A DNA stretch of 64,000 nucleotides, taken from contig JAEUHX010000047.1 of the NCBI GenBank assembly GCA_016792805.1, positions 124,001-188,000 of the forward strand. Reading direction: 5' to 3'. Shown here one piece after another: positions 8,476 to 18,414 of this stretch; position 1 is the first letter of the stretch; each line of letters begins with the position of its first letter. The notes below the pieces were generated by a model, which ran no database searches, had not been told where the DNA came from, and saw nothing but the letters and a program-made list of their open reading frames with translations. Position numbers and translations under genes: made by a program. This DNA is from Planctomycetota bacterium (GTDB lineage Bacteria; Planctomycetota; UBA1135; JACQFD01).

Positions 8476-9813
8476 ATGTTTCGGCCCACTTCGATGATCT
8501 CCGAACGCGCGTGGGCTGACATCGACCTGGCTGCACTTCGCCAGAATCTCGCCGTGCTGCGTGAGCTCGCAGCTCCCGACCGCGACGTGATGCTTGTCGT
8601 GAAGGCCGATGCCTACGGCCATGGCATGCAGCTCGTTGCAACAATTGCGCAGAGATGTGGGATTCGCTCGTTCGGTGTTCGAGACTCGTCGGAAGCCCTC
8701 GAACTCCGATCTGTGGGAATTAGCGGGCAGATTCTCGTCCTCGGCACTGCGATCGAATCCGAATTGCAGCATTGCCTCGAGATGGGGATCGAACTGGCGA
8801 TTCACTCCACCGACCGCGTGAAGTCGCTGCGCCAGCTCGTGCGCCGCATGAATGGGCGCCTGCGGAGCAAGCCGCGAGTTCACTTAAATGTCGATACCGG
8901 CATGGGGCGCCTCGGCCTGCCCGCCGACCGCGCTCCGCAGGTGCTCGACGCGATTCTCCACGCCCCCGAGCTTCAGCTCGTCGGCATCATGACGCACCTC
9001 GCCCGCCCTGAGGGCGGCTTCCATCCCTTCACGCTCGAGCAATCCGAGCGGTTCCAACGGGTGCTGAAGGTGGCCGAGTCGCGCAGTCTGAAGCTCGGCA
9101 GCGACGGCGTCCGCGTCCACATCGGCAACAGCGCCGCACTCTTCACCGGAATGTCGCTGAAGGGCGACCTCGTTCGCCCTGGCATCGCAGCCTATGGCTT
9201 CATGCCCAAACGCATCTTGGGGGGCATGATCCCCGGCTCTGAGCGGCTCGCTCCCGTGATGTCGCTGCGCGGACAGATCGCTTTCATGAAGGACGTGCCG
9301 AAAGGCACGTCGATCTCCTACGCGCAGGAGTGGACGGCTCCCAACAAAACGCGCATTGCTACAGTTCCGATCGGCTACTACGACGGAATCCCCTGGCGCC
9401 TCAAAGGGAAGGGATTCGCCCTCGTGCGCGGCCAGCGCGCCCCCATCGTGGGCCGCGTAACCATGGATTATGTGATGTTGGATATTGGGAGCATCCCCGG
9501 CGCCAAAGTTGGCGATGTGGTCACCCTCTTCGGCCGCGACGGCGACGCCGAGATTCCGGTATCCGAGATCGCCGAGGCCGTCGACACGATCCCCTACGAG
9601 ATCACCTGCATGGTGGGCACACGCGTGAAGCGCGTGCCGATCGACCGCGACGTGGAGCGAGACCACCAGATTCTGCCACGGATCGCGGTGGGCGATTCGC
9701 CGCTTGTGCTCGGCTCGGAAAGTGAGTCGGGGCTTCTCAGCTCCGCCGACGAGCGCGAGGGAGATGGGAACGCTCTCGCGCAGGCCACCGGCGCAGCGTC
9801 GGCGAGCCAGTAA
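8476..9813 (+). CDS. alr: Alanine racemase
   Basis: A PLP-dependent fold-type III enzyme that converts L-alanine to D-alanine for peptidoglycan. From ATG 8476 (445 residues) the PLP lysine is Lys43 in VVKADAYGHG and the catalytic tyrosine is Tyr282 in GTSISYAQEW; ATG 8494 is an alternative start. The frame is open far upstream through tsaB, but homology begins at ISERAWADIDLAAL. The product is longer than the usual ~370 residues because of a ~60-residue tail after MVGTRVKRVP that is rich in Asp, Glu, Ser and Ala and looks disordered. Confidence 0.95.
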   Translation: MFRPTSMISERAWADIDLAALRQNLAVLRELAAPDRDVMLVVKADAYGHGMQLVATIAQRCGIRSFGVRDSSEALELRSVGISGQILVLGTAIESELQHCLEMGIELAIHSTDRVKSLRQLVRRMNGRLRSKPRVHLNVDTGMGRLGLPADRAPQVLDAILHAPELQLVGIMTHLARPEGGFHPFTLEQSERFQRVLKVAESRSLKLGSDGVRVHIGNSAALFTGMSLKGDLVRPGIAAYGFMPKRILGGMIPGSERLAPVMSLRGQIAFMKDVPKGTSISYAQEWTAPNKTRIATVPIGYYDGIPWRLKGKGFALVRGQRAPIVGRVTMDYVMLDIGSIPGAKVGDVVTLFGRDGDAEIPVSEIAEAVDTIPYEITCMVGTRVKRVPIDRDVERDHQILPRIAVGDSPLVLGSESESGLLSSADEREGDGNALAQATGAASASQ

Positions 9814-9849
9814 CAACGCTACGTTCTGCGGCGCGTACACTCCCGCGCC

Positions 9850-12800
9850 ATGGCGGCCTCGGCACGTCGGTTCCGTCGCAATCGGCTGTGGCTCATCGCC
9901 GCAGTCGTTCTCTTCGTCCTCTCCTTTCTCCTGACGCTGCGCGTCTCCGTGACGCCGTCGCGGGAGATCGCGCACTGGGTCGAAGGACAGCTCCGCGCCT
10001 ACGGTCTGGGGCCAAAAGTGGAGATTCGCGAAGCTTGGATTGAACCCCAGGCTCTTGCCGTCGTCTTGGGCGGCGTTCGCATCGGAGACGATCCGAAGAA
10101 GCCTGACGTGGAACTCGCCTACGTCCGCGTTGAGTTCTCATTCGATTGGGAAGACAAAGTGCGCGTGGAGCGTGTGATTGTCGATCGGCCGGTGATTCGC
10201 GCGCTGTCCCTCGAGAAGCTCATTCCGAAGACGCTTCCCCAGAATTCGGCGGGGCCCATCACACTTCCGACCCTTCTGATTCAGCACGCCATCGTGCGTG
10301 TTGAGTCGCCCGAGGTCGGAACGCTCGACTTCACCGATCTGCACGCGGTCGCAACGCCAGCGGGCGAAGACGACGTCCGCGTACACGGCTCGGTTCTCAC
10401 GCCCCTTCGGGGCTCGATGCGCGTGGCGGGATCTGTCAACTTGACCACGGGGCGGTTCGAACTCCGCGGCGCAACGGGGGCCGACGTCGATCTCGACACG
10501 ACGACAGGCGCGACCTGGAGCCCGACGCTGGAGGAGTGGCGAGCCAAGCTGCGCCCGACGGGGCGCATCGCGACGCAGGTTTCACTCTTGCGCGGCTCGG
10601 CTTCGGAGAAGCTACAGTTCCATGTCAATATCGATGCCAACGGGCTTGCGGCAACGATTCCACAAATCGATGTCCGTCCCACGGAGGTGAAGCTGCGGGT
10701 CACCTTCGACGACTCCTTCGAAGCACGCCTCACCGCCGAGGGGCGCCTGCTCGGGGCGACCCTGGAGGCCCGCGGCTCGGTGCGCTTTGAACCGGGGACT
10801 CTCACTTTTGTTCGCGCCGACGCCGGAGCGCGCGTGCGCGATCTGGTTCTCGGTCCCGAGATCCACCGCGTGATGAAGCTGCTCGACAAGGGAGCGGCGG
10901 AGGTCTACGCGGGGCTCGACCCCGAAGGGCCGGTCGACGTCGGGGTGAGCCTCTCGAAGACCGCGGGTGTCGAGAAGCTCGATGTCGCGGCGGACCTCGA
11001 CCTCCGCGGCGGCGCCATCACATTCCGGGGATTCCCGGGGCCCGATGATGAGATCGATGCGTCTTTCCCCTACCGCTGCACCGATCTGGAAGGGCGCGTC
11101 TCCTACAGAAACGAGCGCATCTGGATTGCCGGTGCGCGCGGCCAGATGGGGGCTGGCGCATTCTCGGCGGCCGGAGAAGTGTGGGGTGTCGGACGAGTGG
11201 GCATCGATCTCGGCGTGCAAGCGGCTGGGGTCGACCTCGATGAGCGGGTGGCGGAGGCGGTTCCATATCTGCCCGGCGGCGCCGATGCGTGGAAGCTCTT
11301 CGATCTCGCTGGAAAAGTGGGCTTTGACGTATCTGTCACGAGGCCCTACGGGCAGACGCGAGCCCACGTGATCGTGCGGGTCTCCTCCGATGGCCAGGTC
11401 TCCGGCACCTATAACGATTTCCCGCTGCTCGTGGAGGAGCTCGTCGGCGCCGTCACATTCGACCGTGGAGTCGCCACATTTGGCTTCGACGGGATCTGCA
11501 GCAGCGGAACTGCCCACTTCGAGGGACTCGTCGATGGCGCCGACGACGCCGCGGGGAAGGAGCCGGATCGGAACGGCATCCGGCTTCGCATCACGGCTCG
11601 CGATTTCAAGCTCGACCGCTCAATTGGAAATTACTTTGCCGACCAGGCGCCGGGGTTGAAGAAGTTCCTCGACGATCTGGAGCCGAAGTCGCGGGTAGCG
11701 TTCGAGTACCGCGGTGAGCGCCCGAGAAACGCCCCCGTCTCGGAACTGGAGGCCGTCGTGGCGCTCCAGAGCCATGGTGGCGTCGTCCGCCGCGTGCCCC
11801 GCGTCGATGTCCAGCTCGAGGACGTGTCGGCGTCGCTTCGCGTGTTCTCGAAGCCGCGCATCGGCGGCGATCCCTCGTTGCGCGTTTTGTTGGATTCCAT
11901 CCGCGGCGTCTATCGCGGGCAGACGGTCCGGGCCGTAGGAACCTATGGCTCACACGACGCTCGACCAGCGGGAGCGGCCGAGCCGGTCCCCGTGGACTCT
12001 TTGGAGATCACGGCGGCTGGCATCGACTTGCCGTTCAACAAGGAACTCATCCTGTCGATGGCGAAGGCGGGCTCGTCCACTGCCGCCGATGTCGTCGAAC
12101 GTTACGAATTCGGAGGGCGTTTCGACCTCTTCCTCGAGCGCAGAAAGACCCCACTGATCGATGCAACGGATGTGCAGCTTGAGCTGCGTCAGGCCGCCGT
12201 GATTGGGCCGGGGATTCCCGGGACGTTTCGCGAGTGCGACGGAAGCTTGAAGGTCGACGGCGCCGGCCGCCTTACGTCGGAAGTGCTTCTCGGAAAGCTC
12301 GACGGCACGCCGGTCGCGCTGGAGAAGTTACTTTTGGCTCCGCCTTCTAATCCCGGTGACCCGGTGCACATCGAGGGAGTGCTTACGAGCACCGAATCGA
12401 TGGATTTAGTGGAAACCATCTCCAAGACCCATCCGGCGGTTCGCGAATGGCTCCAGGGAGTGGAGTTCAACGCACAAGTCATCCCGCAGGCCTTCGCATG
12501 GGAACTCGACATCCCAGAAGTGGGATCGCCCGTCTTCCGCTCGCGGTCAGGGGCTTTCCTATTCTCCGACGGGTTTGCCCTTCCCGATGCGCTCGTGTCC
12601 AAGCTCCAGGGACGTGCCGATCTCCAGGAGCTGATCTACGACGGGGATGGATTCCGCACGGTTCTTACAGTTCGTGATGGTTCTTACACCGCATTCGGAG
12701 TCCCCGTCGAGCAATTTTCCGGACGCGTCCGCGTGACACCGAGCTCGCTGGTGATCGACGAAGTGGCGGGCGCACTCGGCGAAGGACGGCTCCGATCGCG

Positions 12801-13452
12801 CGTCCCCGCCGAGCCGTTCCTGACGGTCGACATGGATCGCTCACCGCGAGCTTGGAGCCTTTCTGTGGATCTCGCGGGCGGGCGCCTCGAGAAAATTGCC
12901 GCAGGACTCGGACGCGGAAATAGTGATCTCCGCGGCCCGCTCGCCGCAAATCTATTCCTTCGGGGCGAGGGCGCGACGCTGCGCCGGCTGACCGGACGCG
13001 GGGCGATGGAGACGCACGGAGCGCGGCTCGCCGACGTGCCCGGGACGAAACCGATTTTCAACAAGCTCGAGTTCGAGAAGGCGCCGGTATTCACGGATCT
13101 GGAGACTCAGTTTTCAATCGACCGCGGGAATATCACTTTTGACCGACTCTTCATGGACAGCGATCCGATCGCACTCGATGGCGGCGGGCGGGCGAAGCTC
13201 GACGGCACGGTGCAGCTGGCGTTTCGCCCGCGGCCCCACTCCGGTCTCAACCCCGGCGAGTGGTTCGGCGTCGGCTGGCTTCTGCGCCCCGCGGTGAATC
13301 TGCTGCTCGATCTGCTTGCCGAGGTCCGGTACGAAGGAAATATTGAGCGCCCGAAAGTGACGGTTGTTCGCGCAACGACACGCCGCTCGGAGCTGAAGCA
13401 GAAGCAAGTGCTGGCCCCCGAACCGCCGCTCGATCTGGGGCCGCGATTCTAG
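9850..13452 (+). CDS. Giant AsmA-like inner-membrane protein
   Basis: The 1200-residue product has one N-terminal transmembrane segment (about residues 11-30, LWLIAAVVLFVLSFLLTL) and then a very long run of beta-rich sequence in the periplasm. The C-terminal ~200 residues (FDRLFMDSDPIALDGGG through LLRPAVNLLLDLLAEV) match the general pattern of the AsmA-like C-terminal module. AsmA/YhdP/TamB proteins bridge the envelope and move phospholipids, so lipid transport or envelope maintenance is the inferred role. No close partner gene is nearby. The 247 bases after it (13453-13699) hold nothing I can recognise. Confidence 0.75.
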   Translation: MAASARRFRRNRLWLIAAVVLFVLSFLLTLRVSVTPSREIAHWVEGQLRAYGLGPKVEIREAWIEPQALAVVLGGVRIGDDPKKPDVELAYVRVEFSFDWEDKVRVERVIVDRPVIRALSLEKLIPKTLPQNSAGPITLPTLLIQHAIVRVESPEVGTLDFTDLHAVATPAGEDDVRVHGSVLTPLRGSMRVAGSVNLTTGRFELRGATGADVDLDTTTGATWSPTLEEWRAKLRPTGRIATQVSLLRGSASEKLQFHVNIDANGLAATIPQIDVRPTEVKLRVTFDDSFEARLTAEGRLLGATLEARGSVRFEPGTLTFVRADAGARVRDLVLGPEIHRVMKLLDKGAAEVYAGLDPEGPVDVGVSLSKTAGVEKLDVAADLDLRGGAITFRGFPGPDDEIDASFPYRCTDLEGRVSYRNERIWIAGARGQMGAGAFSAAGEVWGVGRVGIDLGVQAAGVDLDERVAEAVPYLPGGADAWKLFDLAGKVGFDVSVTRPYGQTRAHVIVRVSSDGQVSGTYNDFPLLVEELVGAVTFDRGVATFGFDGICSSGTAHFEGLVDGADDAAGKEPDRNGIRLRITARDFKLDRSIGNYFADQAPGLKKFLDDLEPKSRVAFEYRGERPRNAPVSELEAVVALQSHGGVVRRVPRVDVQLEDVSASLRVFSKPRIGGDPSLRVLLDSIRGVYRGQTVRAVGTYGSHDARPAGAAEPVPVDSLEITAAGIDLPFNKELILSMAKAGSSTAADVVERYEFGGRFDLFLERRKTPLIDATDVQLELRQAAVIGPGIPGTFRECDGSLKVDGAGRLTSEVLLGKLDGTPVALEKLLLAPPSNPGDPVHIEGVLTSTESMDLVETISKTHPAVREWLQGVEFNAQVIPQAFAWELDIPEVGSPVFRSRSGAFLFSDGFALPDALVSKLQGRADLQELIYDGDGFRTVLTVRDGSYTAFGVPVEQFSGRVRVTPSSLVIDEVAGALGEGRLRSRVPAEPFLTVDMDRSPRAWSLSVDLAGGRLEKIAAGLGRGNSDLRGPLAANLFLRGEGATLRRLTGRGAMETHGARLADVPGTKPIFNKLEFEKAPVFTDLETQFSIDRGNITFDRLFMDSDPIALDGGGRAKLDGTVQLAFRPRPHSGLNPGEWFGVGWLLRPAVNLLLDLLAEVRYEGNIERPKVTVVRATTRRSELKQKQVLAPEPPLDLGPRF

Positions 13453-13699
13453 CCGCGCTGGATCGGAGCTGTGTAGACGGGCCGCAGGAGCGCGCGGGCC
13501 TCGGAGGTCCATTCGATAAGTGGGGTCGGCGCGTGGAGGACGCTTCAGAAGTCATCCGTGCGCCGACCGGCGAAAGCGCGCTTGCGCGCGTGGCTGGCGG
13601 ATTGTGACTCTGCAAGAATGGGGCGTGGTCGGTCTTGGCGCGGCAGCGAATCGTCCTCGACGCGCCAGGGCCGACCGACGCCTCATTCGAAGCCATCCC

Positions 13700-14343
13700 C
13701 TATTTGTAAAGACGTGGACCTGCTCGAAGCCTCAACGAATGCCGTCGGGCGCGGGCACGGCCCGCCCCGATTCGCGCGCACCTGCGCGCGCGGATGAAGC
13801 AGGGCCTGAGGGCACGCTCCAACGAAGCGGCAAGGTCGGCCGCCGGAATTTTTATAATGTCGTGTGCCACGTCGGCCTCACGCAGGCGTAGCCAATGAGT
13901 TTCGTCGAGAACGAGGCGACGCAGCGATGGGCGACGAGCCCCGCGCGCAGCTCGGAAGACTTTTGAAACGTCGTACTTGCCCGCCTCCTCGGTACGCCGC
14001 GTGTTTGATGCCGCGTCTCGGAGGAACCTCTCGAACCGCGGGTCGGCGCGCAGCGCCACTCAATCCGCATCGGCCTTCGCATGCTCCGCCATGGTCGGCT
14101 GCCCCTGCCGCGGCAGATCGCTTCCGAATCCAGCAGCGCCAGCGCGCGGGCAACGTCGTGGACCGCGATCGCCCGCAGCGGTGCGCCTCGAGGGAGCCCT
14201 TGGTACGCCTCCTTGATCAGAGGCAGCGTCCCCTTGGCGTCGCGCGCGACGAGGAGCTTCTCGCCTCGAGCGAAGAGCGCTTTCGGGTCCTCACCGAACA
14301 TTCCGGCGGCGAGGCGAAGTGAGGCAACGGCGGTCGGCTTCAT
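13700..14343 (-). pseudogene. Decayed gene with a frame change and an in-frame stop
   Basis: The minus strand opens with ATG at 14343 and about 84 plausible residues (MKPTAVASLRLAAG, then a helical stretch through ARALALLDSEAIC). That frame then turns into arginine-rich noise. A neighbouring frame continues sensibly with TMAEHAKADAD, a TGA just before 14059, and then VALRADPRFERFLRDAASN. TGA at that point could be a mutated TGG (Trp). One indel at about 14095-14125 plus one nonsense change would explain both. No family recognised; the text looks like an alpha-helical repeat protein. A sequencing error could cause the frame change but is less likely to cause both defects. Confidence 0.42.
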
Positions 14344-14392
14344 GGCGAGGGTTTACGGTGCCTGCGGCCTTTCCTCCCGTACGATGCGCCCG

Positions 14393-15481
14393 ATGATCCA
14401 TGCCGTCGTCATGGCGGGCGGTTCCGGGACGCGGTTCTGGCCCGTGAGCCGAAAGCTCCGCCCCAAGCAGCTCCTCCCGATCACGGGAGGCCTTCCCATG
14501 GTTGCTGAAACGGTCGAGCGCGTTCGGAGCGCCATCCCGCCGGGACGCACTTGGGTGGTGACGCATCGAGATCAAGCGGCAGGAGTGCGCAGCGCGTTGC
14601 CGGATGTGCCCGCCGATCATGTGATCGCCGAGCCGTGTGCTCGCAATACCTGTGCCTGCGCGGCGCTCGCGGCAGAAGTAATCTCGCGGCGCGATCCGCA
14701 GGCCGTTTTGGTCACGATGCCGGCCGACCACGACATTCGCCCAGCCGACCGATTTGTAGATACACTTCTCGCGGGGTGCGAGAGCGTCGAGCAGCATGGC
14801 GGATTGATGGTATTTGGGATTCAACCCACTTATCCGGCGACCGGATATGGTTACATCCAACGCGGGGAGAGCGCGCACCGCTCCCGCGGGCTCGAGGTGC
14901 GGCGCGTGCGGCGCTTCCGTGAGAAGCCGGACGCGAAGACGGCCGCCGAGTTCTTGGCCACCGGCGAGTATCTGTGGAACAGCGGAATCTTTGTGTGGCG
15001 CGCGTCGACGATCCTGGAGGAGGTCGGGCGGTTCGAGCCGAAGCTCGCATCGGAGCTGGCACAATTCGGACGGGCCGTCGGCACGGCAGGAGAATCCGAT
15101 GCGCTGGCGTCCGCCTATGCCGCGATCCCCTCCGTTTCTGTGGATGTCGCAATTCTCGAGCGCGCCGCCAACGTCCGCGTCATCGCCATTGATTACAGCT
15201 GGAGCGATGTGGGATCCTGGGACGCCCTCGACGAAATCTTGGAAACCGATGCTGAGGGACACCGAACAGTGCTGCCGTCGGGCTCAGAGTTCGTCTCGAT
15301 CGACGCAAAGAATTGCCTGGTGCAGTCGTCGGCGTCGCACGCCGTGGCGCTCGTGGGAGTAGAAGGGCTGATCGTCGTGCACACGCCCGATGCAACGCTC
15401 GTCTGCCGCCGCGGAAGCGCGGAGAATGTGAAGAAAGTGGTCGAGGAGCTGGCGCGGCGCAAGCGCGAGGAACTTCTCTGA
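14393..15481 (+). CDS. manC: Mannose-1-phosphate guanylyltransferase
   Basis: Transfers GMP from GTP to mannose-1-phosphate, giving GDP-mannose for surface polysaccharides. The 362-residue product starts with the nucleotidyltransferase signature VVMAGGSGTRFWPVSR followed by RPKQLLPI. It has the usual TMPADHDI metal site and SDVGSWDAL near residues 265-273. It is the short form without the C-terminal phosphomannose isomerase domain. ATG 14384 gives three extra residues; the much longer upstream frame is not coding-like. Its stop overlaps the likely ruvX start. Confidence 0.93.
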   Translation: MIHAVVMAGGSGTRFWPVSRKLRPKQLLPITGGLPMVAETVERVRSAIPPGRTWVVTHRDQAAGVRSALPDVPADHVIAEPCARNTCACAALAAEVISRRDPQAVLVTMPADHDIRPADRFVDTLLAGCESVEQHGGLMVFGIQPTYPATGYGYIQRGESAHRSRGLEVRRVRRFREKPDAKTAAEFLATGEYLWNSGIFVWRASTILEEVGRFEPKLASELAQFGRAVGTAGESDALASAYAAIPSVSVDVAILERAANVRVIAIDYSWSDVGSWDALDEILETDAEGHRTVLPSGSEFVSIDAKNCLVQSSASHAVALVGVEGLIVVHTPDATLVCRRGSAENVKKVVEELARRKREELL

Positions 15482-15951
15482 GCGAGCCTGAACAATCTCC
15501 GCCGCGGCGCAAGCGCGGAGCGATCGTCGCCGTGGACTACGGCGAGAAGCGCACGGGGCTGGCGTCGGCCGACGCTCTTTGGATCGCCGCAGTGCCGATC
15601 GGGACGATCGAGACGAGCGACCGGGAGGAATTGTTAGAAGCGATCGTCGACGCGGTCGACGATCGCAATGCAACGACTGTTGTCGTCGGGCTTCCATTAC
15701 ATATCGCCGGGCACGACAGCGCGCGCTCGCGATCGGTCCGCGAATTGTGCGCTGCGCTGCGAAAGCGCCTCCCCTACGTCGATGTCGTCGAATTCGACGA
15801 GCGGGGCACGACAAAGGAAGCGAACGCTCTGATGGCGGCGAGCGGCGTCCACTGGAAGAAGCGCAAAGGCAAACTCGACGCGGTGGCGGCGGTCTTGATC
15901 CTGCGCAGCTACATGCAGAAGGAGTCGGAGCGCGGGGAGCAATTCCGCTGA
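15478..15951 (+). CDS. ruvX: Putative pre-16S rRNA nuclease (RuvX/YqgF family), probable CTG start
   Basis: An RNase H-fold protein implicated in 16S rRNA 5' maturation. Visible signatures are AIVAVDYGEKRTGLA (catalytic Asp in VDYG), VVVGLPLHIAGHDS, VVEFDERGTTKEAN and a final Asp in KLDAVAAVLIL. No ATG, GTG or TTG lies in a sensible place: the first in-frame GTG falls inside the VDYG strand and would delete it. CTG at 15478 overlaps the manC stop as CTGA, mimicking the ATGA/GTGA couplings elsewhere, and gives 157 residues. The start is inferred; the family call is firm. Confidence 0.85.
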   Translation: MSEPEQSPPRRKRGAIVAVDYGEKRTGLASADALWIAAVPIGTIETSDREELLEAIVDAVDDRNATTVVVGLPLHIAGHDSARSRSVRELCAALRKRLPYVDVVEFDERGTTKEANALMAASGVHWKKRKGKLDAVAAVLILRSYMQKESERGEQFR

Positions 15952-15983
15952 AACAGCTCGCCTTGGCAGGCGTCTAGCTTCCC

Positions 15984-18308
15984 ATGCACAGGAGCATCCA
16001 GACGCTTCTCGGGCCGGTCCTTCTGATTGCGGGTGGCGCCGCCCTCGGAGCCATTGCGACTCTCTCGTTCTTCCCAGGGAGCGCCTTGGAGCGGGAATGG
16101 GGCGCCGAGTCGGTCCTTGCTCCGGCGCCACTTCCGATCGATTCCGACCTCGCGACCGCAGCGTTGGACGCACGATCCGAGGGCCGCGTCGCGCCTGGCT
16201 CGGCGATCGAACCACTGTCGAATTGCGGTATCCGGGTTCCGAGCGGCCCATGGCCTCGGAGCGAACACCGGACACAGAGACGCGACGCCCCTCCCATCGA
16301 GCCGATCTGTGGACGCGTGCTCGGACCGAAGGGGGAGCCGATGGCGGGAGTCGTAGTCTGGGCATCGCCGCCTCCGCGCACGATCCCACCTCGGCCTTCG
16401 ACGGGACGCGCAATCGCCGCGAGACAGGCAGCACTCGAGTCGGAGCTCGATGCCACCCATTTTCAGGCGCAGCGTCGCCTCGAAGTACGGTCGAAGGACG
16501 ACGGCACCTTCACAATTCCCCTTCTAGAGGACGCGCCGCATACCCTGGAAGCGCACGCGCGCGGCTATACGGCCAGCGCTCTCCTTGCGCCGTACGAGGG
16601 CGTCCTCCCTGGGGATTCCGTCGATTTCATCCTGTGGCCGCTCGTCGCGGTGCCCGTGGATGTGCATTTGGGCTCGGGCGCCCAGGTGCCCTTCGCGATG
16701 ATCCAGTGCCACCGCTTCGCGGCTCCGAATATGAGTGAACTCTACTTCGAGGAGCCTTGGCGCGCAGAGGATCCCGTTCTGTACCTCGGTGCAGGACGTT
16801 GGGAGATCCGAGCGAAGTACGACGGCCTGGACGACGACGGAGGGCTCCAGGTGAGCGAACAATCAACAATGACCCTTGAAGATGGAGTCTCGCACGAGCC
16901 AGTTCGCCTGAAGCTTCGGCCCATCATTGGGATTCGTGGCGCTGTCCGAGCTGCAGGAGAGAACACGCTTCCAGCGCTTCACATCGTACTTGCCGCTGAC
17001 GAAGACATGGGTTCTCACACACCCAAGCCCGACTCAAGAAGGCCACACTATGATGTCCAGGGTCAGACGCGGTCGGCGTCGTTTGAATTTGTTGACCTTC
17101 GGCCGGGGCGCTACTCCGTTCACGCATTCTACGGCGGCTCAAACACGCTCGCCGCATCTCAGAGTATCACAGTAAGAGACCGGCTTGAGCCGGTGAGCTT
17201 CATCATTGATCCTCCGCCATTCGCAACAAGCCGCAGAATCCGGGTGTTCGGGCCGGACGGACTGCCTATGGATGGCTGCACATTCATGACTCATTATCTT
17301 TCGGAAGGCACCGAGCGATTCGAAGACGCGCAGGCGAGCAATCGCCGCCACGGCGACTACATCGTTACTACAAACCTCTGCACTGGCGAAAAGCTCCTGG
17401 GTTTCGTGATTCGATCGCAGGACACCGGCGCGATCCAGGTGGCTGCTCCGGAAGGCGAAGGGATCTTGGAAGCTCGGTTCGCCTCACCAGCGCTCGTGCG
17501 GCTGCGTATTCCGAGAACCTCAGGGGGCTATCTCAAAGCACACTATCGCATCATCGTCGAGGATGAGCGCTTGCGACGGCTTGCTCAAGAGTTTGATCTG
17601 TTCGGTGACGGCTCATCGGACACTCTAGAAGCCAGAATAGGCCCGGTCCAGCCTGGAGCATACACATTCAATCTGTGCGGTGCAGTTCAGCTCGAGTCAT
17701 CGACAGGAAACGAAGAGCTACGGCCGCTCCAGCGGATCGCTGTCCAAGTTGTATCCGGTGAAAACACCTTCGTTCTCTCTCCGGGGCAGCTCTATCGGTT
17801 CCAGATTCGAGTGGAAGCCGACGCGAACGTCGGCCCTGTTCAGGTGGGTGAGCTCCGTCGAAGCCCGGAAGACGGTCGATCCTTGGAGATTGACCCGGAA
17901 CAAATCTCCGAGGGAATCTATGAGTACGAACGTGTGCCTCCCGGGAGATATCACTACATAGTGCAGTCCAGATACGGCCTGCTGAAACGTACTGTTCAGA
18001 TCCCTGGCGACGGAGAGCAGATCGTGCGACTGGAGCCACCCAACTCATTATTGGTCTGCTCCATTACGAAAGGCTCGCCTGTCGAGGGGTGCCTGCAAGA
18101 GGGCGATCTGGTCCGCGCCATCGATGGCATCTCGATCACCTCGATGGAACGCAAGGAGGCGTGCCTGACGCTGGCGTATGACCGGCCCGAGAGCACCTGG
18201 CGGATCGAAAGGAACGGGGAGACTCTCGACGTCACGCTGCGGCTGCGCGGCCTCGATGTTGGCGGAACACATCGGCTCTGGAGCATGCTGGAGCTCGTGC
18301 GCCGCTAG
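15984..18308 (+). CDS. Large exported protein with carboxypeptidase-regulatory-like domains and a C-terminal PDZ-like domain
   Basis: The 774-residue product starts with a hydrophobic segment (about residues 8-30) that is a signal or membrane anchor. After a linker, GRVLGPKGEPMAGVVV to about residue 210 looks like a carboxypeptidase-regulatory-like (CarboxypepD_reg) beta sandwich. Further beta-rich segments follow. The last ~90 residues (SPVEGCLQEGDLVRAIDGI) match the core of a PDZ domain. No protease or other catalytic motif is visible. Such domain mixes occur in planctomycete surface proteins. Function unknown. Confidence 0.68.
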   Translation: MHRSIQTLLGPVLLIAGGAALGAIATLSFFPGSALEREWGAESVLAPAPLPIDSDLATAALDARSEGRVAPGSAIEPLSNCGIRVPSGPWPRSEHRTQRRDAPPIEPICGRVLGPKGEPMAGVVVWASPPPRTIPPRPSTGRAIAARQAALESELDATHFQAQRRLEVRSKDDGTFTIPLLEDAPHTLEAHARGYTASALLAPYEGVLPGDSVDFILWPLVAVPVDVHLGSGAQVPFAMIQCHRFAAPNMSELYFEEPWRAEDPVLYLGAGRWEIRAKYDGLDDDGGLQVSEQSTMTLEDGVSHEPVRLKLRPIIGIRGAVRAAGENTLPALHIVLAADEDMGSHTPKPDSRRPHYDVQGQTRSASFEFVDLRPGRYSVHAFYGGSNTLAASQSITVRDRLEPVSFIIDPPPFATSRRIRVFGPDGLPMDGCTFMTHYLSEGTERFEDAQASNRRHGDYIVTTNLCTGEKLLGFVIRSQDTGAIQVAAPEGEGILEARFASPALVRLRIPRTSGGYLKAHYRIIVEDERLRRLAQEFDLFGDGSSDTLEARIGPVQPGAYTFNLCGAVQLESSTGNEELRPLQRIAVQVVSGENTFVLSPGQLYRFQIRVEADANVGPVQVGELRRSPEDGRSLEIDPEQISEGIYEYERVPPGRYHYIVQSRYGLLKRTVQIPGDGEQIVRLEPPNSLLVCSITKGSPVEGCLQEGDLVRAIDGISITSMERKEACLTLAYDRPESTWRIERNGETLDVTLRLRGLDVGGTHRLWSMLELVRR

Positions 18309-18414
18309 CCTCCTGCTTCGTTCGGAGGCGCTTCCCATCGGCTTTGACACGGAGATCTCCGCGGTCGCAGTCGGACGGTGTTCGGTTTCGGATCTGGGAG
18401 CTGATCGAGAGATC

